From assembly GCF_036373705.1 (NCBI RefSeq), contig NC_089851.1, positions 55,546,440 through 55,610,439 of the forward strand: a stretch of 64,000 nucleotides of DNA, given 5' to 3'. Origin of the DNA: Amia ocellicauda. Its lineage: Eukaryota > Chordata > Actinopteri > Amiiformes > Amiidae. The notes below the pieces were generated by a model. It did not search any database, was not told the DNA's origin, and saw only the letters and a list, made by a program, of their open reading frames with translations. Shown here piece after piece: positions 1 to 8,430 of the stretch. Position 1 is the first letter of the stretch; each line of letters opens with the position of its first letter. The position numbers and the translations under genes are program-made.

Positions 1-167
1 CGTCTATCCATCCATCCATCTATCTATCTATCTATCTATGACTCTCGATATCTAACTCTCTTGCTTGCTATCGCTCCCCCAATGGTCAGTAGCATAGTAG
101 CATAACAGCAGATCACGGACCACTGTCAATCAGATGCTTGCCTTGCCGTCCATCCATCCATCCATCC

Positions 168-217
<50 letters not shown>

Positions 218-337
218 GACTCTCGATATCTAACTCGCTTGCTATCGCTCCCCCAATGGTCAGTAGCATAGTAGCATAACAGGAGATCACGCACCACTGT
301 CAATCAGGTGCTTGCCTTGCCGTCCATCCATCCATCC

Positions 338-379
<42 letters not shown>

Positions 380-1939
380 GACTCTCGATATCTAACTCTC
401 TTGCTTGTTATCGCTCCCCCAATGGTCAGTAGCATAGTAGCATAACATCAGATCACGGACCACTGTCAATCAGATGCTTGCCTTGCCGTCCATCCATCCA
501 TCCATCTATCTATCTATCTGTCTATGACTCTCGATATCTAACTCTCTTGCTTGCTATCGCTCCCCCAATGGTCAGTAGCATAGTAGCATAACAGCAGATC
601 ACAGACCACTGTCAATCAGATGCTTGCCTTGCCGTCCATCTATCCATCTATCTATCTATCTGTCTATGACTCTCGATATCTAACTCTCTTGCTTGCTATC
701 GCTCCCCCAATGGTCAGTAGCATAGTAGCATAACAGCAGATCACGGACCACTATCAATCAGATGCTTGCCTTGCCGTCCATCCATCCATCCATCTATCTA
801 TGTATCTATCTGTCTATGACTCTCGATATCTAACTCTCTTGCTTGCTATCGCTCCCCCAATGGTCAGTAGCATAGTAGCATAACAGCAGATCACGGACCA
901 CTGTCAATCAGATGCTTGCCTTGCCGTCTATCCATCCATCCATTTATCTATCTATCTATCTATGACTCTCGATATCTAACTCTCTTGCTTGCTATCGCTC
1001 CCCCAATGGTCAGTAGCATAGTAGCATAACAGCAGATCACGGACCACTGTCAATCAGATGCTTGCCTTGCCGTCCATCCATCCATCCATCTATCTATGTA
1101 TCTATCTGTCTATGACTCTCGATATCTAACTCTCTTGCTTGCTATCGCTCCCCCAATGGTCAGTAGCATAGTAGCATAACAGCAGATCACGGACCACTGT
1201 CAATCAGATGCTTGCCTTGCCGTCCATCCATCCATCCATTTATCTATCTATCTATCGATGACTCTTGATATCTAACTCTCTTGCTTGCTATCGCTCCCCC
1301 AATGGTCAGTAGCATAGTAGAATAACAGCAGATCACGGACCACTGTCAATCAGATGCTTGCCTTGCCGTCCATCCATCCATCTATCTATCTATCTATCTA
1401 CCTTTGACTCTCGATATCTAACTCTCTTGCTTGCTATCGCTCCCCCAATGGTCAGTAGCATAGCAGCATAACAGCAGATCACGGACCACTGTCAATCAGG
1501 TGCTTGCCTTGCCGTCCATCCATACATCAATCTATCTATCTATCTATGACTCTTGATATCTAACTCTCTTGCTTGCTATCGCTCCCCCAATGGTCAGTAG
1601 CATTGTAGCATAACAGCAGATCACGGACCACTGTCAATCAGATGCTTGCCTTGCCGTCCATCCATCCATCTATCTATCTATCTATCTATGACTCTTGATA
1701 TCTAACTCTCTTGCTTGGTATCGCTCCCCCAATGGTCAGTAGCATAGTAGCATAACAGCAGATCACGGACCACTGTCAATCAGATGCTTGCCTTGCCGTC
1801 CATCCATCTATCTATCTATCTATCTATGACTCTTGATATCTAACTCTCTTGCTTGCTATCGCTCCCCCAATGGTCAGTAGCATAGTAGCATAACAGCAGA
1901 TCACGGACCACTGTCAATCAGATGCTTGCCTTGCCGTCC

Positions 1940-1977
<38 letters not shown>

Positions 1978-2026
1978 GACTCTCGATATCTAACTCTCTT
2001 GCTTGCTATCGCTCCCCCAATGGTCA
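1..2026. repeat. Satellite array, left edge-type block (about 14 monomers)
   Basis: Tandem copies of the same monomer: a 110-bp core beginning TGACTCTCGATATC and ending GCTTGCCTTGCCG, followed by a (TCCA)n(TCTA)n tract. Monomers here are irregular. The tetranucleotide tract varies widely (long TCTA runs near 170-215 and 340-380), and scattered changes such as TGTCTATG, CCTTTGACTC and CGATGACTC do not form a clear higher-order pattern. The last monomer is cut at TGGTCA (2026), where the first tRNA cassette begins. No gene is visible. Confidence 0.97.
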
Positions 2027-2126
2027 CGTATGTTGCATTCAACGACAAAGAAAATCGTGTGCTGGAAATGATTTCTGGCAACTGTGAAGGAACTGCATGA
2101 CTGCAGCAACTACAACACCTCTGTCT

Positions 2127-2200
2127 GTCTCTGTGGCGCAATCGGTCAGCGTGTTTGGCTGTTAACTGAAAGGATGGTGGTTTGAATCCACCCAGGGACG
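2127..2200 (+). tRNA. trnN(guu): tRNA-Asn (GUU), variant with C56 changed to U
   Basis: Would deliver asparagine to AAC/AAU codons in cytosolic translation. The 74-nt sequence folds as a full cloverleaf: acceptor GTCTCTG with CAGGGAC, D stem GCGC with GCGT, anticodon stem TTTGG with CTGAA (two G-U pairs), loop CTGTTAA with anticodon GTT, T stem GGTGG with CCACC, discriminator G. There is no encoded CCA, as expected for a eukaryote. It closely matches animal tRNA-Asn from memory. The odd feature is the T loop, which reads TTTGAAT instead of TTCGAAT. That replaces C56, which normally pairs with G19 at the elbow and is also a key base of the Pol III B box. The other three copies keep C56, so this copy is probably a weakened gene or a young pseudogene. 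Confidence 0.9.
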
Positions 2201-2206
2201 GCCCAC

Positions 2207-2210
2207 TTTT
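2207..2210 (+). terminator. Pol III T4 terminator of tRNA-Asn copy 1
   Basis: A TTTT run six nucleotides after the discriminator base, followed by a C run. This is the usual position and minimum length for an animal RNA polymerase III terminator. Confidence 0.75.
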
Positions 2211-2364
2211 CCCCCCGCCCCTTGTTATTGTTTCTACTTCTGGCGGTCAGCTTGCCAGACTGCGGCTACAGTAACCTTAAGCTGCTTGCTGCGGACGGCC
2301 ATCTTGCAAGAATGTATTGAGCGTTTAGAAACTTCCTTTCCATTGCCTAGGCCAACGTAAACCA

Positions 2365-2438
2365 AAGCACTGCTGGGAGTCGAACCCAGGGTTTCCTGTT
2401 TACAAGACAGGCGCTTTGACCAACTAAGCCACGGTGCC
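2365..2438 (-). tRNA. trnT(ugu): tRNA-Thr (UGU), acceptor stem weakened
   Basis: Read on the - strand, a 74-nt cloverleaf with anticodon TGT (threonine, ACA codons). D stem GCTT/AAGC, anticodon stem CCTGT/ACAGG and T stem CTGGG/CCCAG are fully paired. The A box (TGGCTTAGTTGG) and B box (GGTTCGACTCC) match the Pol III consensus. The acceptor GGCACCG against CAGTGCT has a C6:A67 mismatch and only a G1:U72 wobble at the end. All four copies share this defect, so it predates amplification. No TTTT occurs on its strand for about 310 nt downstream. It lies convergent to the Asn gene and is probably marginal or a pseudogene, although the internal promoter looks good. Confidence 0.8.
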
Positions 2439-2481
2439 AGGACTCTCCCATTCCCCAGTGCCTACACTCAGGCGTAAGGCA

Positions 2482-2596
2482 CAAAACAAAACAAAACAAA
2501 ACAAAACAAAACAAAACAAAACAAAACAAAACAAAACAAAACAAAACAAAACAAAACAAAACAAAACAAAACAAAACAAAACAAAACAAAACAAAA
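2482..2596. repeat. (CAAAA)23 microsatellite
   Basis: Twenty-three perfect CAAAA units, 115 bp. On the - strand, the strand of both flanking Thr tRNA genes, this is (TTTTG)23, so every unit holds a four-T run. It ends 43 nt before the Thr(UGU) 5' end. The unit contains no stop codon in any frame on either strand, which explains the long but meaningless open frames across it. Confidence 0.98.
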
Positions 2597-2893
2597 TCTG
2601 GATGCAGGCTGCAACAAAGGAAGCACACAGAGGTGAAAACGTAAGGTTGACGGGAGTTACAAGCTCCCTGTTGCGACTGTCCAGGGGCGGCAATGGGAAT
2701 TGGACGTTGGCCGTTAGGTGCGCGTAGCGCGTGTCCTTTGGGTTCTGGTTCTTCTTTACAAACCGGCGTCTGTCCAGTTGGCTTTCCGGTTCATTACGTC
2801 CTCTGATGGCTTTACGATAAGCCTATCTTGCTAAAACTGATGGTCGACAAAGCGGAAGCACAAGCTTTGCAAGGAGCACACAAAGCCCGCCTA

Positions 2894-2967
2894 AGGCACC
2901 GCTGGGATTTGAACCCAGGACCTCCTCTTTACTAGACAGGCGCTTTAACCAACTAAGCCACAGCGCC
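2894..2967 (-). tRNA. trnT(agu): tRNA-Thr (AGU), anticodon stem mismatch
   Basis: The 74-nt - strand cloverleaf has anticodon AGT (read as IGU, threonine ACU/ACC) and strongly resembles animal tRNA-Thr(AGU). Acceptor GGCGCTG pairs with CGGTGCC using two G-U pairs, and the D stem and T stem are perfect. The A box is TGGCTTAGTTGG and the B box GGTTCAAATCC. The anticodon stem is CCTGT against AGAGG: C40 has become G, giving a G30:G40 clash. Copies 3 and 4 keep C40 and also have C6 in place of U6. The nearest downstream TTTT on its strand is at 2833-2836, 57 nt past the gene. The 5' end is only 22 bp from the satellite junction. Probably compromised. Confidence 0.88.
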
Positions 2968-2989
2968 AAATCTGCCACTATTGCTGCTG

Positions 2990-5900
2990 ATAGTAGCATA
3001 ACAGCAGATCACGGACCACTGTCAATTAGGTGCTTGCCTTGCCGTCCATCCATCCATCCATCTATCTATCTATGTATCTATGTCTCTCGATATCTAACTC
3101 TCTTGCTTGCTATCGCTCCCCCAATGGTCAGTAGCATAGTAGAATAACAGCAGATCACGGACCACTGTCAATCAGATGCTTGCCTTGCCGTCCATCCATC
3201 CATCTATCTATCTATCTATCTACCTTTGACTCTTGATATCTAACTCTCTTGCTTGGTATCGCTCCCCCAATGGTCAGTAGCATTGTAGCATAACAGCAGA
3301 TCACGGACTACTGTCAATCAGATGCTTGCCTTGCCGTCCATCCATCTATCTAGCTATCTATCTATCTATGACTCTTGATATCTAACTCTCTTGCTTGGTA
3401 TCGCTCCCCCAATGGTCAGTAGCATAGTAGCATAACAGCAGATCACGGACCACTGTCAATCAGATGCTTGCCTTGCCGTCCATCCATCCATCTATCTATC
3501 TATCTATCTACCTTTGACTCTTGATATCTAACTCTCTTGCTTGGTATCGCTCCCCCAATGGTCAGTAGCATAGTAGCATAACAGCAGATCACGGACCACT
3601 GTCAATCAGGTGCTTGCCTTGCCGTCCATCCATACATCTATCTATCTATCTATATATCTATGACTCTCGATATCTAACTCTCTTGCTTGCTATCGCTCCC
3701 CCAATGGTCAGTAGCATAGTAGCATAACAGCAGATCACGGACCACTGTCAATCAGATACTTGCCTTGCCGTCCATCCATCCATCCATCTATCTATCTATG
3801 TATCTATGTCTCTCGATATCTAACTCTCTTGCTTGCTATCGCTCCCCCAATGGTCAGTAGCATAGTAGAATAACAGCAGATCACGGACCACTGTCAATCA
3901 GATGCTTGCCTTGCCGTCCATCCATCCATCTATCTATCTATCTATCTACCTTTGACTCTTGATATCTAACTCTCTTGCTTGGTATCGCTCCCCCAATGGT
4001 CAGTAGCATAGTAGCATAACAGCAGATCACGGACCACTGTCAATCAGGTGCTTGCCTTGCCGTCCATCCATACATCAATCTATCTATCTATCTATGACTC
4101 TTGATATCTAACTCTCTTGCTTGGTATCGCTCCCCCAATGGTCAGTAGCATAGTATCATAACAGCAGATCACGGACCACTGTCAATCAGGTGCTTGCCTT
4201 GCCGTCCATCCATCCATCCATCCATCTATCTATCTATCTATCTATGACTCTCGATATCTAACTCTCTTGCTTGCTATCGCTCCCTCAATGGTCAGTAGCA
4301 TAGTAGCATAACAGCAGATCACGGACCACTGTCAATTAGGTGCTTGCCTTGCCGTCCATCCATCCATCCATCCATCCATCCATCCATCCATCTATCTATC
4401 TATCTATCTATCTATCTATGACTCTCGATATCTAACTCTCTTGCTTGCTATCGCTCCCCCAATGGTCAGTAGCATTGTAGCATAACAGCAGATCACGGAC
4501 AACTGTCAATCAGGTGCTTGCCTTGCCGTCCATCCATCCATCCATCTATCTATCTATCTATCTATCTATGACTCTCGATATCTAACTCTCTTGCTTGCTA
4601 TCGCTCCCCCAATGGTCAGTAGCATAGTAGCATAACAGGAAATCACGGACCACTGTCAATCAGATGCTTGCCTTGCCGTCCATCCATCCATCTATCTATC
4701 TATCTATATATCTATGACTCTCGATATCTAACTCTCTTGCTTGCTATCGCTCCCCCAATGGTCAGTAGCATAGTAGCATAACAGCAGATCACGGACCACT
4801 GTCAATCAGATACTTGCCTTGCCGTCCATCCATCCATCCATCTATCTATCTATGTATCTATGTCTCTCGATATCTAACTCTCTTGCTTGCTATCGCTCCC
4901 CCAATGGTCAGTAGCATAGTAGAATATCAGCAGATCACGGACCACTGTCAATCAGATACTTGCCTTGCCGTCCATCCATCCATCCATCTATCTATCTATG
5001 TATCTATGTCTCTCGATATCTAACTCTCTTGCTTGCTATCGCTCCCCCAATGGTCAGTAGCATAGTAGAATAACAGCAGATCACGGACCACTGTCAATCA
5101 GATGCTTGCCTTGCCGTCCATCCATCCATCTATCTATCTATCTATCTACCTTTGACTCTTGATATCTAACTCTCTTGCTTGGTATCGCTCCCCCAATGGT
5201 CAGTAGCATAGTAGCATAACAGCAGATCACGGACCACTGTCAATCAGGTGCTTGCCTTGCCGTCCATCCATACATCTATCTATCTATCTATATATCTATG
5301 ACTCTCGATATCTAACTCTCTTGCTTGCTATCGCTCCCCCAATGGTCAGTAGCATAGTAGCATAACAGCAGATCACGGACTACTGTCAATCAGATGCTTG
5401 CCTTGCCGTCCATCCATCCATCCATCTATCTATCTATCTATCTATGACTCTCAATATCTAACTCTCTTGCTTGCTATCGCTCCCCCAATGGTCAGTAGCA
5501 TTGTAGCATAACAGCAGATCACGGACCACTGTCAATCAGATGCTTGCCTTGCCGTCCATCCATCCATCTATCTATCTATGACTCTTGATATCTAACTCTC
5601 TTGCTTGCTATTGCTCCCCCAATGGTCAGTAGCATAGTAGCATAACAGCAGATCACGGACCACTGTCAATCAGATGCTTGCCTTGCCGTCCATCCATCTA
5701 TCTATCTATCTATCTATGACTCTTGATATCTAACTCTCTTGCTTGCTATCGCTCCCCCAATGGTCCGTAGCATAGTAGCATAACAGCAGATCACTGACCA
5801 CTGTCAATCAGATGCTTGCCTTGCCGTCCATCTATCTATCTATCTATCTATGACTCTCGATATCTAACTCTCTTGCTTGCTATCGCTCCCCCAATGGTCA
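2990..5900. repeat. Satellite array between cassettes 1 and 2
   Basis: About 20 edge-type monomers. Local markers recur in runs: a TCAATTAGG core variant beside both lineage A cassettes, TATGTATCTATGTCTCTCG tracts (3071, 3798, 4852, 5001), GTAGAATAACAG, CCTTTGACTC and GCTTGGTATCGC. These show several rounds of local duplication. The segment from about 4485 to 5840 is repeated after cassette 2 at an offset of 2582 bp. A translatable stretch at 4814-5023 is satellite read in one frame, not a gene. Confidence 0.96.
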
Positions 5901-6000
5901 CGTATGTTGCATTCAACGACAAAGAAAATCATGTGCTGGAAATGATTTCTGGCAACTGTGAAGGAACTGCATGACTGCAGCAACTACAACACCTCTGTCT

Positions 6001-6074
6001 GTCTCTGTGGCGCAATCGGTCAGCGTGTTTGGCTGTTAACTGAAAGGATGGTGGTTCGAATCCACCCAGGGACG
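6001..6074 (+). tRNA. trnN(guu): tRNA-Asn (GUU), intact
   Basis: All stems pair and the T loop is the canonical TTCGAAT, so the G19-C56 contact and the B box (GGTTCGAATCC) are preserved. Anticodon GTT sits in loop CTGTTAA. Two G-U pairs in the anticodon stem and G10-U25 in the D stem are the only departures I notice from the mammalian stems, and they should be tolerated. This sequence is identical to the copy at 62650-62723 in the other lineage, so it is likely the ancestral form and the best candidate for a working gene in the left half. Confidence 0.94.
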
Positions 6075-6080
6075 GCCCAC

Positions 6081-6084
6081 TTTT
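6081..6084 (+). terminator. Pol III T4 terminator of tRNA-Asn copy 2
   Basis: TTTT followed by a run of six C, six nucleotides after the gene. Confidence 0.75.
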
Positions 6085-6238
6085 CCCCCCGCCCCTTGTT
6101 ATTGTTTCTACTTCTGGCGGTCAGCTTGCCAGACTGCGGCTACAGTAACCTTAAGCTGCTTGCTGCGGACGGCCATCTTGCAAGAATGTATTGAGCGTTT
6201 AGAAACTTCCTTTCCATTGCCTAGGCCAACGTAAACCA

Positions 6239-6312
6239 AAGCACTGCTGGGAGTCGAACCCAGGGTTTCCTGTTTACAAGACAGGCGCTTTGACCATCTA
6301 AGCCACGGTGCC
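6239..6312 (-). tRNA. trnT(ugu): tRNA-Thr (UGU), acceptor stem weakened
   Basis: Same fold as copy 1, with the shared C6:A67 mismatch and G1:U72 wobble. One private change puts A for U at position 17 in the D loop (AGATGGTCA). That position is variable in tRNAs, but the change alters the A box to TGGCTTAGATGG. The anticodon stem CCTGT/ACAGG is intact. As in copy 1, no TTTT lies between its 3' end and the Asn gene. Confidence 0.78.
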
Positions 6313-6355
6313 AGGACTCTCCCATTCCCCAGTGCCTACACTCAGGCGTAAGGCA

Positions 6356-6460
6356 CAAAACAAAACAAAACAAAACAAAACAAAACAAAACAAAACAAAA
6401 CAAAACAAAACAAAACAAAACAAAACAAAACAAAACAAAACAAAACAAAACAAAACAAAA
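6356..6460. repeat. (CAAAA)21 microsatellite
   Basis: Twenty-one perfect units, two fewer than in copy 1. The array sits at the same place relative to the Thr genes. Confidence 0.98.
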
Positions 6461-6757
6461 TCTGGATGCAGGCTGCAACAAAGGAAGCACACAGAGGTGA
6501 AAACGTAAGGTTGACGGGAGTTACGAGCTCCCTGTTGCGACTGTCCAGGGGCGGCAATGGGAATTGGACGTTGGCCGTTAGGTGCGCGTAGCGCGTGTCC
6601 TTTGGGTTCTGGTTCTTCTTTACAAACCGGCGTCTGTCCAGTTGGCTTTCCGGTTCATTACGTCCTCTGATGGCTTTACGATAAGCCTATCTTGCTAAAA
6701 CTGATGGTCGACAAAGCGGAAGCACAAGCTTTGCAAGGAGCACACAAAGCCCGCCTA

Positions 6758-6831
6758 AGGCACCGCTGGGATTTGAACCCAGGACCTCCTCTTTACTAGA
6801 CAGGCGCTTTAACCAACTAAGCCACAGCGCC
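6758..6831 (-). tRNA. trnT(agu): tRNA-Thr (AGU), anticodon stem mismatch
   Basis: Identical to copy 1, including the lineage A substitutions G40 (breaking the 30:40 pair) and U6 (a wobble with G67). Because both lineage A copies share the defect, it arose before they duplicated, or was in the ancestor and repaired in lineage B. The outer structure and internal promoter are otherwise intact. Confidence 0.88.
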
Positions 6832-6853
6832 AAATCTGCCACTATTGCTGCTG

Positions 6854-6929
6854 ATAGTAGCATAACAGCAGATCACGGACCACTGTCAATTAGGTGCTTG
6901 CCTTGCCGTCCATCCATCCATCCATCTAG

Positions 6930-7001
<72 letters not shown>

Positions 7002-8430
7002 GACTCTCGATATCTAACTCTCTTGCTTGCTATCGCTCCCCCAATGGTCAGTAGCATTGTAGCATAACAGCAGATCACGGACAACTGTCAATCAGGTGCT
7101 TGCCTTGCCGTCCATCCATCCATCCATCTATCTATCTATCTATCTATCTATGACTCTCGATATCTAACTCTCTTGCTTGCTATCGCTCCCCCAATGGTCA
7201 GTAGCATAGTAGCATAACAGGAAATCACGGACCACTGTCAATCAGATGCTTGCCTTGCCGTCCATCCATCCATCTATCTATCTATCTATATATCTATGAC
7301 TCTCGATATCTAACTCTCTTGCTTGCTATCGCTCCCCCAATGGTCAGTAGCATAGTAGCATAACAGCAGATCACGGACCACTGTCAATCAGATACTTGCC
7401 TTGCCGTCCATCCATCCATCCATCTATCTATCTATGTATCTATGTCTCTCGATATCTAACTCTCTTGCTTGCTATCGCTCCCCCAATGGTCAGTAGCATA
7501 GTAGAATATCAGCAGATCACGGACCACTGTCAATCAGATACTTGCCTTGCCGTCCATCCATCCATCCATCTATCTATCTATGTATCTATGTCTCTCGATA
7601 TCTAACTCTCTTGCTTGCTATCGCTCCCCCAATGGTCAGTAGAATAGTAGAATAACAGCAGATCACGGACCACTGTCAATCAGATGCTTGCCTTGCCGTC
7701 CATCCATCCATCTATCTATCTATCTATCTACCTTTGACTCTTGATATCTAACTCTCTTGCTTGGTATCGCTCCCCCAATGGTCAGTAGCATAGTAGCATA
7801 ACAGCAGATCACGGACCACTGTCAATCAGGTGCTTGCCTTGCCGTCCATCCATACATCTATCTATCTATCTATATATCTATGACTCTCGATATCTAACTC
7901 TCTTGCTTGCTATCGCTCCCCCAATGGTCAGTAGCATAGTAGCATAACAGCAGATCACGGACTACTGTCAATCAGATGCTTGCCTTGCCGTCCATCCATC
8001 CATCCATCTATCTATCTATCTATCTATGACTCTTGATATCTAACTCTCTTGCTTGCTATCGCTCCCCCAATGGTCAGTAGCATTGTAGCATAACAGCAGA
8101 TCACGGACCACTGTCAATCAGATGCTTGCCTTGCCGTCCATCCATCCATCTATCTATCTATGACTCTTGATATCTAACTCTCTTGCTTGCTATTGCTCCC
8201 CCAATGGTCAGTAGCATAGTAGCATAACAGCAGATCACGGACCACTGTCAATCAGATGCTTGCCTTGCCGTCCATCCATCTATCTATCTATCTATCTATG
8301 ACTCTTGATATCTAACTCTCTTGCTTGCTATCGCTCCCCCAATGGTCAGTAGCATAGTAGCATAACAGCAGATCACTGACCACTGTCAATCAGATGCTTG
8401 CCTTGCCGTCCATCTATCTATCTATCTATC
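6854..8430. repeat. Satellite edge block right of cassette 2
   Basis: About 11 edge-type monomers. It opens with the TCAATTAGG variant and one of the longest tetranucleotide tracts in the window (6925-7000, 19 units, one of them GCTA). From about 7040 it repeats 4460-5840 at an offset of 2582 bp, including a private GATCACTGAC variant at 8371 (matching 5789). It then runs into core-type monomers at about 8431 (TCAATGACTC, CTTACTTGC) where the first copy meets cassette 2. Confidence 0.95.
6925..7000. repeat. Expanded (TCTA)n tract, 19 units
   Basis: A 76-bp tetranucleotide run with one GCTA unit second in the row, inside the first full monomer after cassette 2. Core monomers carry only 4-6 TCTA units. 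Confidence 0.95.

Larger units (their letters stand above)
2027..2989. repeat. tRNA cassette copy 1 (lineage A, 963 bp)
   Basis: Non-satellite insert with three tRNA genes: Asn(GUU) on +, then Thr(UGU) and Thr(AGU) on -. The left junction is satellite TGGTCA followed by CGTATGTTGC. The right junction is GCTGCTG followed by satellite ATAGTAGCATAAC. Five satellite bases (GTAGC) are missing between the flanks. I see no terminal inverted repeats and no target-site duplication. Small inverted repeats lie between the genes, for example CTGGC/GCCAG at 2240-2258. The cassette differs from copy 2 by about four substitutions and two CAAAA units. It differs from copies 3 and 4 by about eleven substitutions and a 7-bp indel lying between GTT direct repeats. 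The stretches between the RNA genes hold no credible coding sequence. Confidence 0.95.
5901..6853. repeat. tRNA cassette copy 2 (lineage A, 953 bp)
   Basis: Same three-gene layout and same junctions as copy 1. The 10-bp length difference is two CAAAA units. Substitutions against copy 1 include A for G near 5931 and G for A near 6525, one change inside tRNA-Asn and one inside tRNA-Thr(UGU). The monomers immediately upstream also resemble those upstream of cassettes 3 and 4, including a TATTGCTCCC monomer three units before the insert. Confidence 0.95.

Noticed and set aside
50-190. Foldback in the monomer core (TGGTC and GACCA about 30 nt apart)
   Set aside because: Only five base pairs with a long loop, and it is not supported by compensatory change among monomers. 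Probably chance.
2434-2727. Long open frames across the (CAAAA)n arrays on both strands (also near 6308, 58960 and 62957)
   Set aside because: A CAAAA unit contains no stop in any frame on either strand, so open frames are automatic. The translations are simple repeats joined to translated tRNA sequence, with no domain.
2027-2989. Cassette as a DNA transposon or SINE
   Set aside because: No terminal inverted repeats, no target-site duplication and no tRNA-derived body with a 3' tail. It holds three separate full-length tRNA genes, and all copies share one junction.
4814-5023. 69-codon open frame repeated at 7396-7605
   Set aside because: It is satellite monomer read in one frame. The two occurrences are explained by the 2582-bp duplication.
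5958-6194. 78-codon + strand open frame in cassettes 2-4 (also 58610 and 62607)
   Set aside because: It runs straight through the tRNA-Asn gene. In copy 1 the frame is not conserved as a comparable reading, and no protein family is recognisable.
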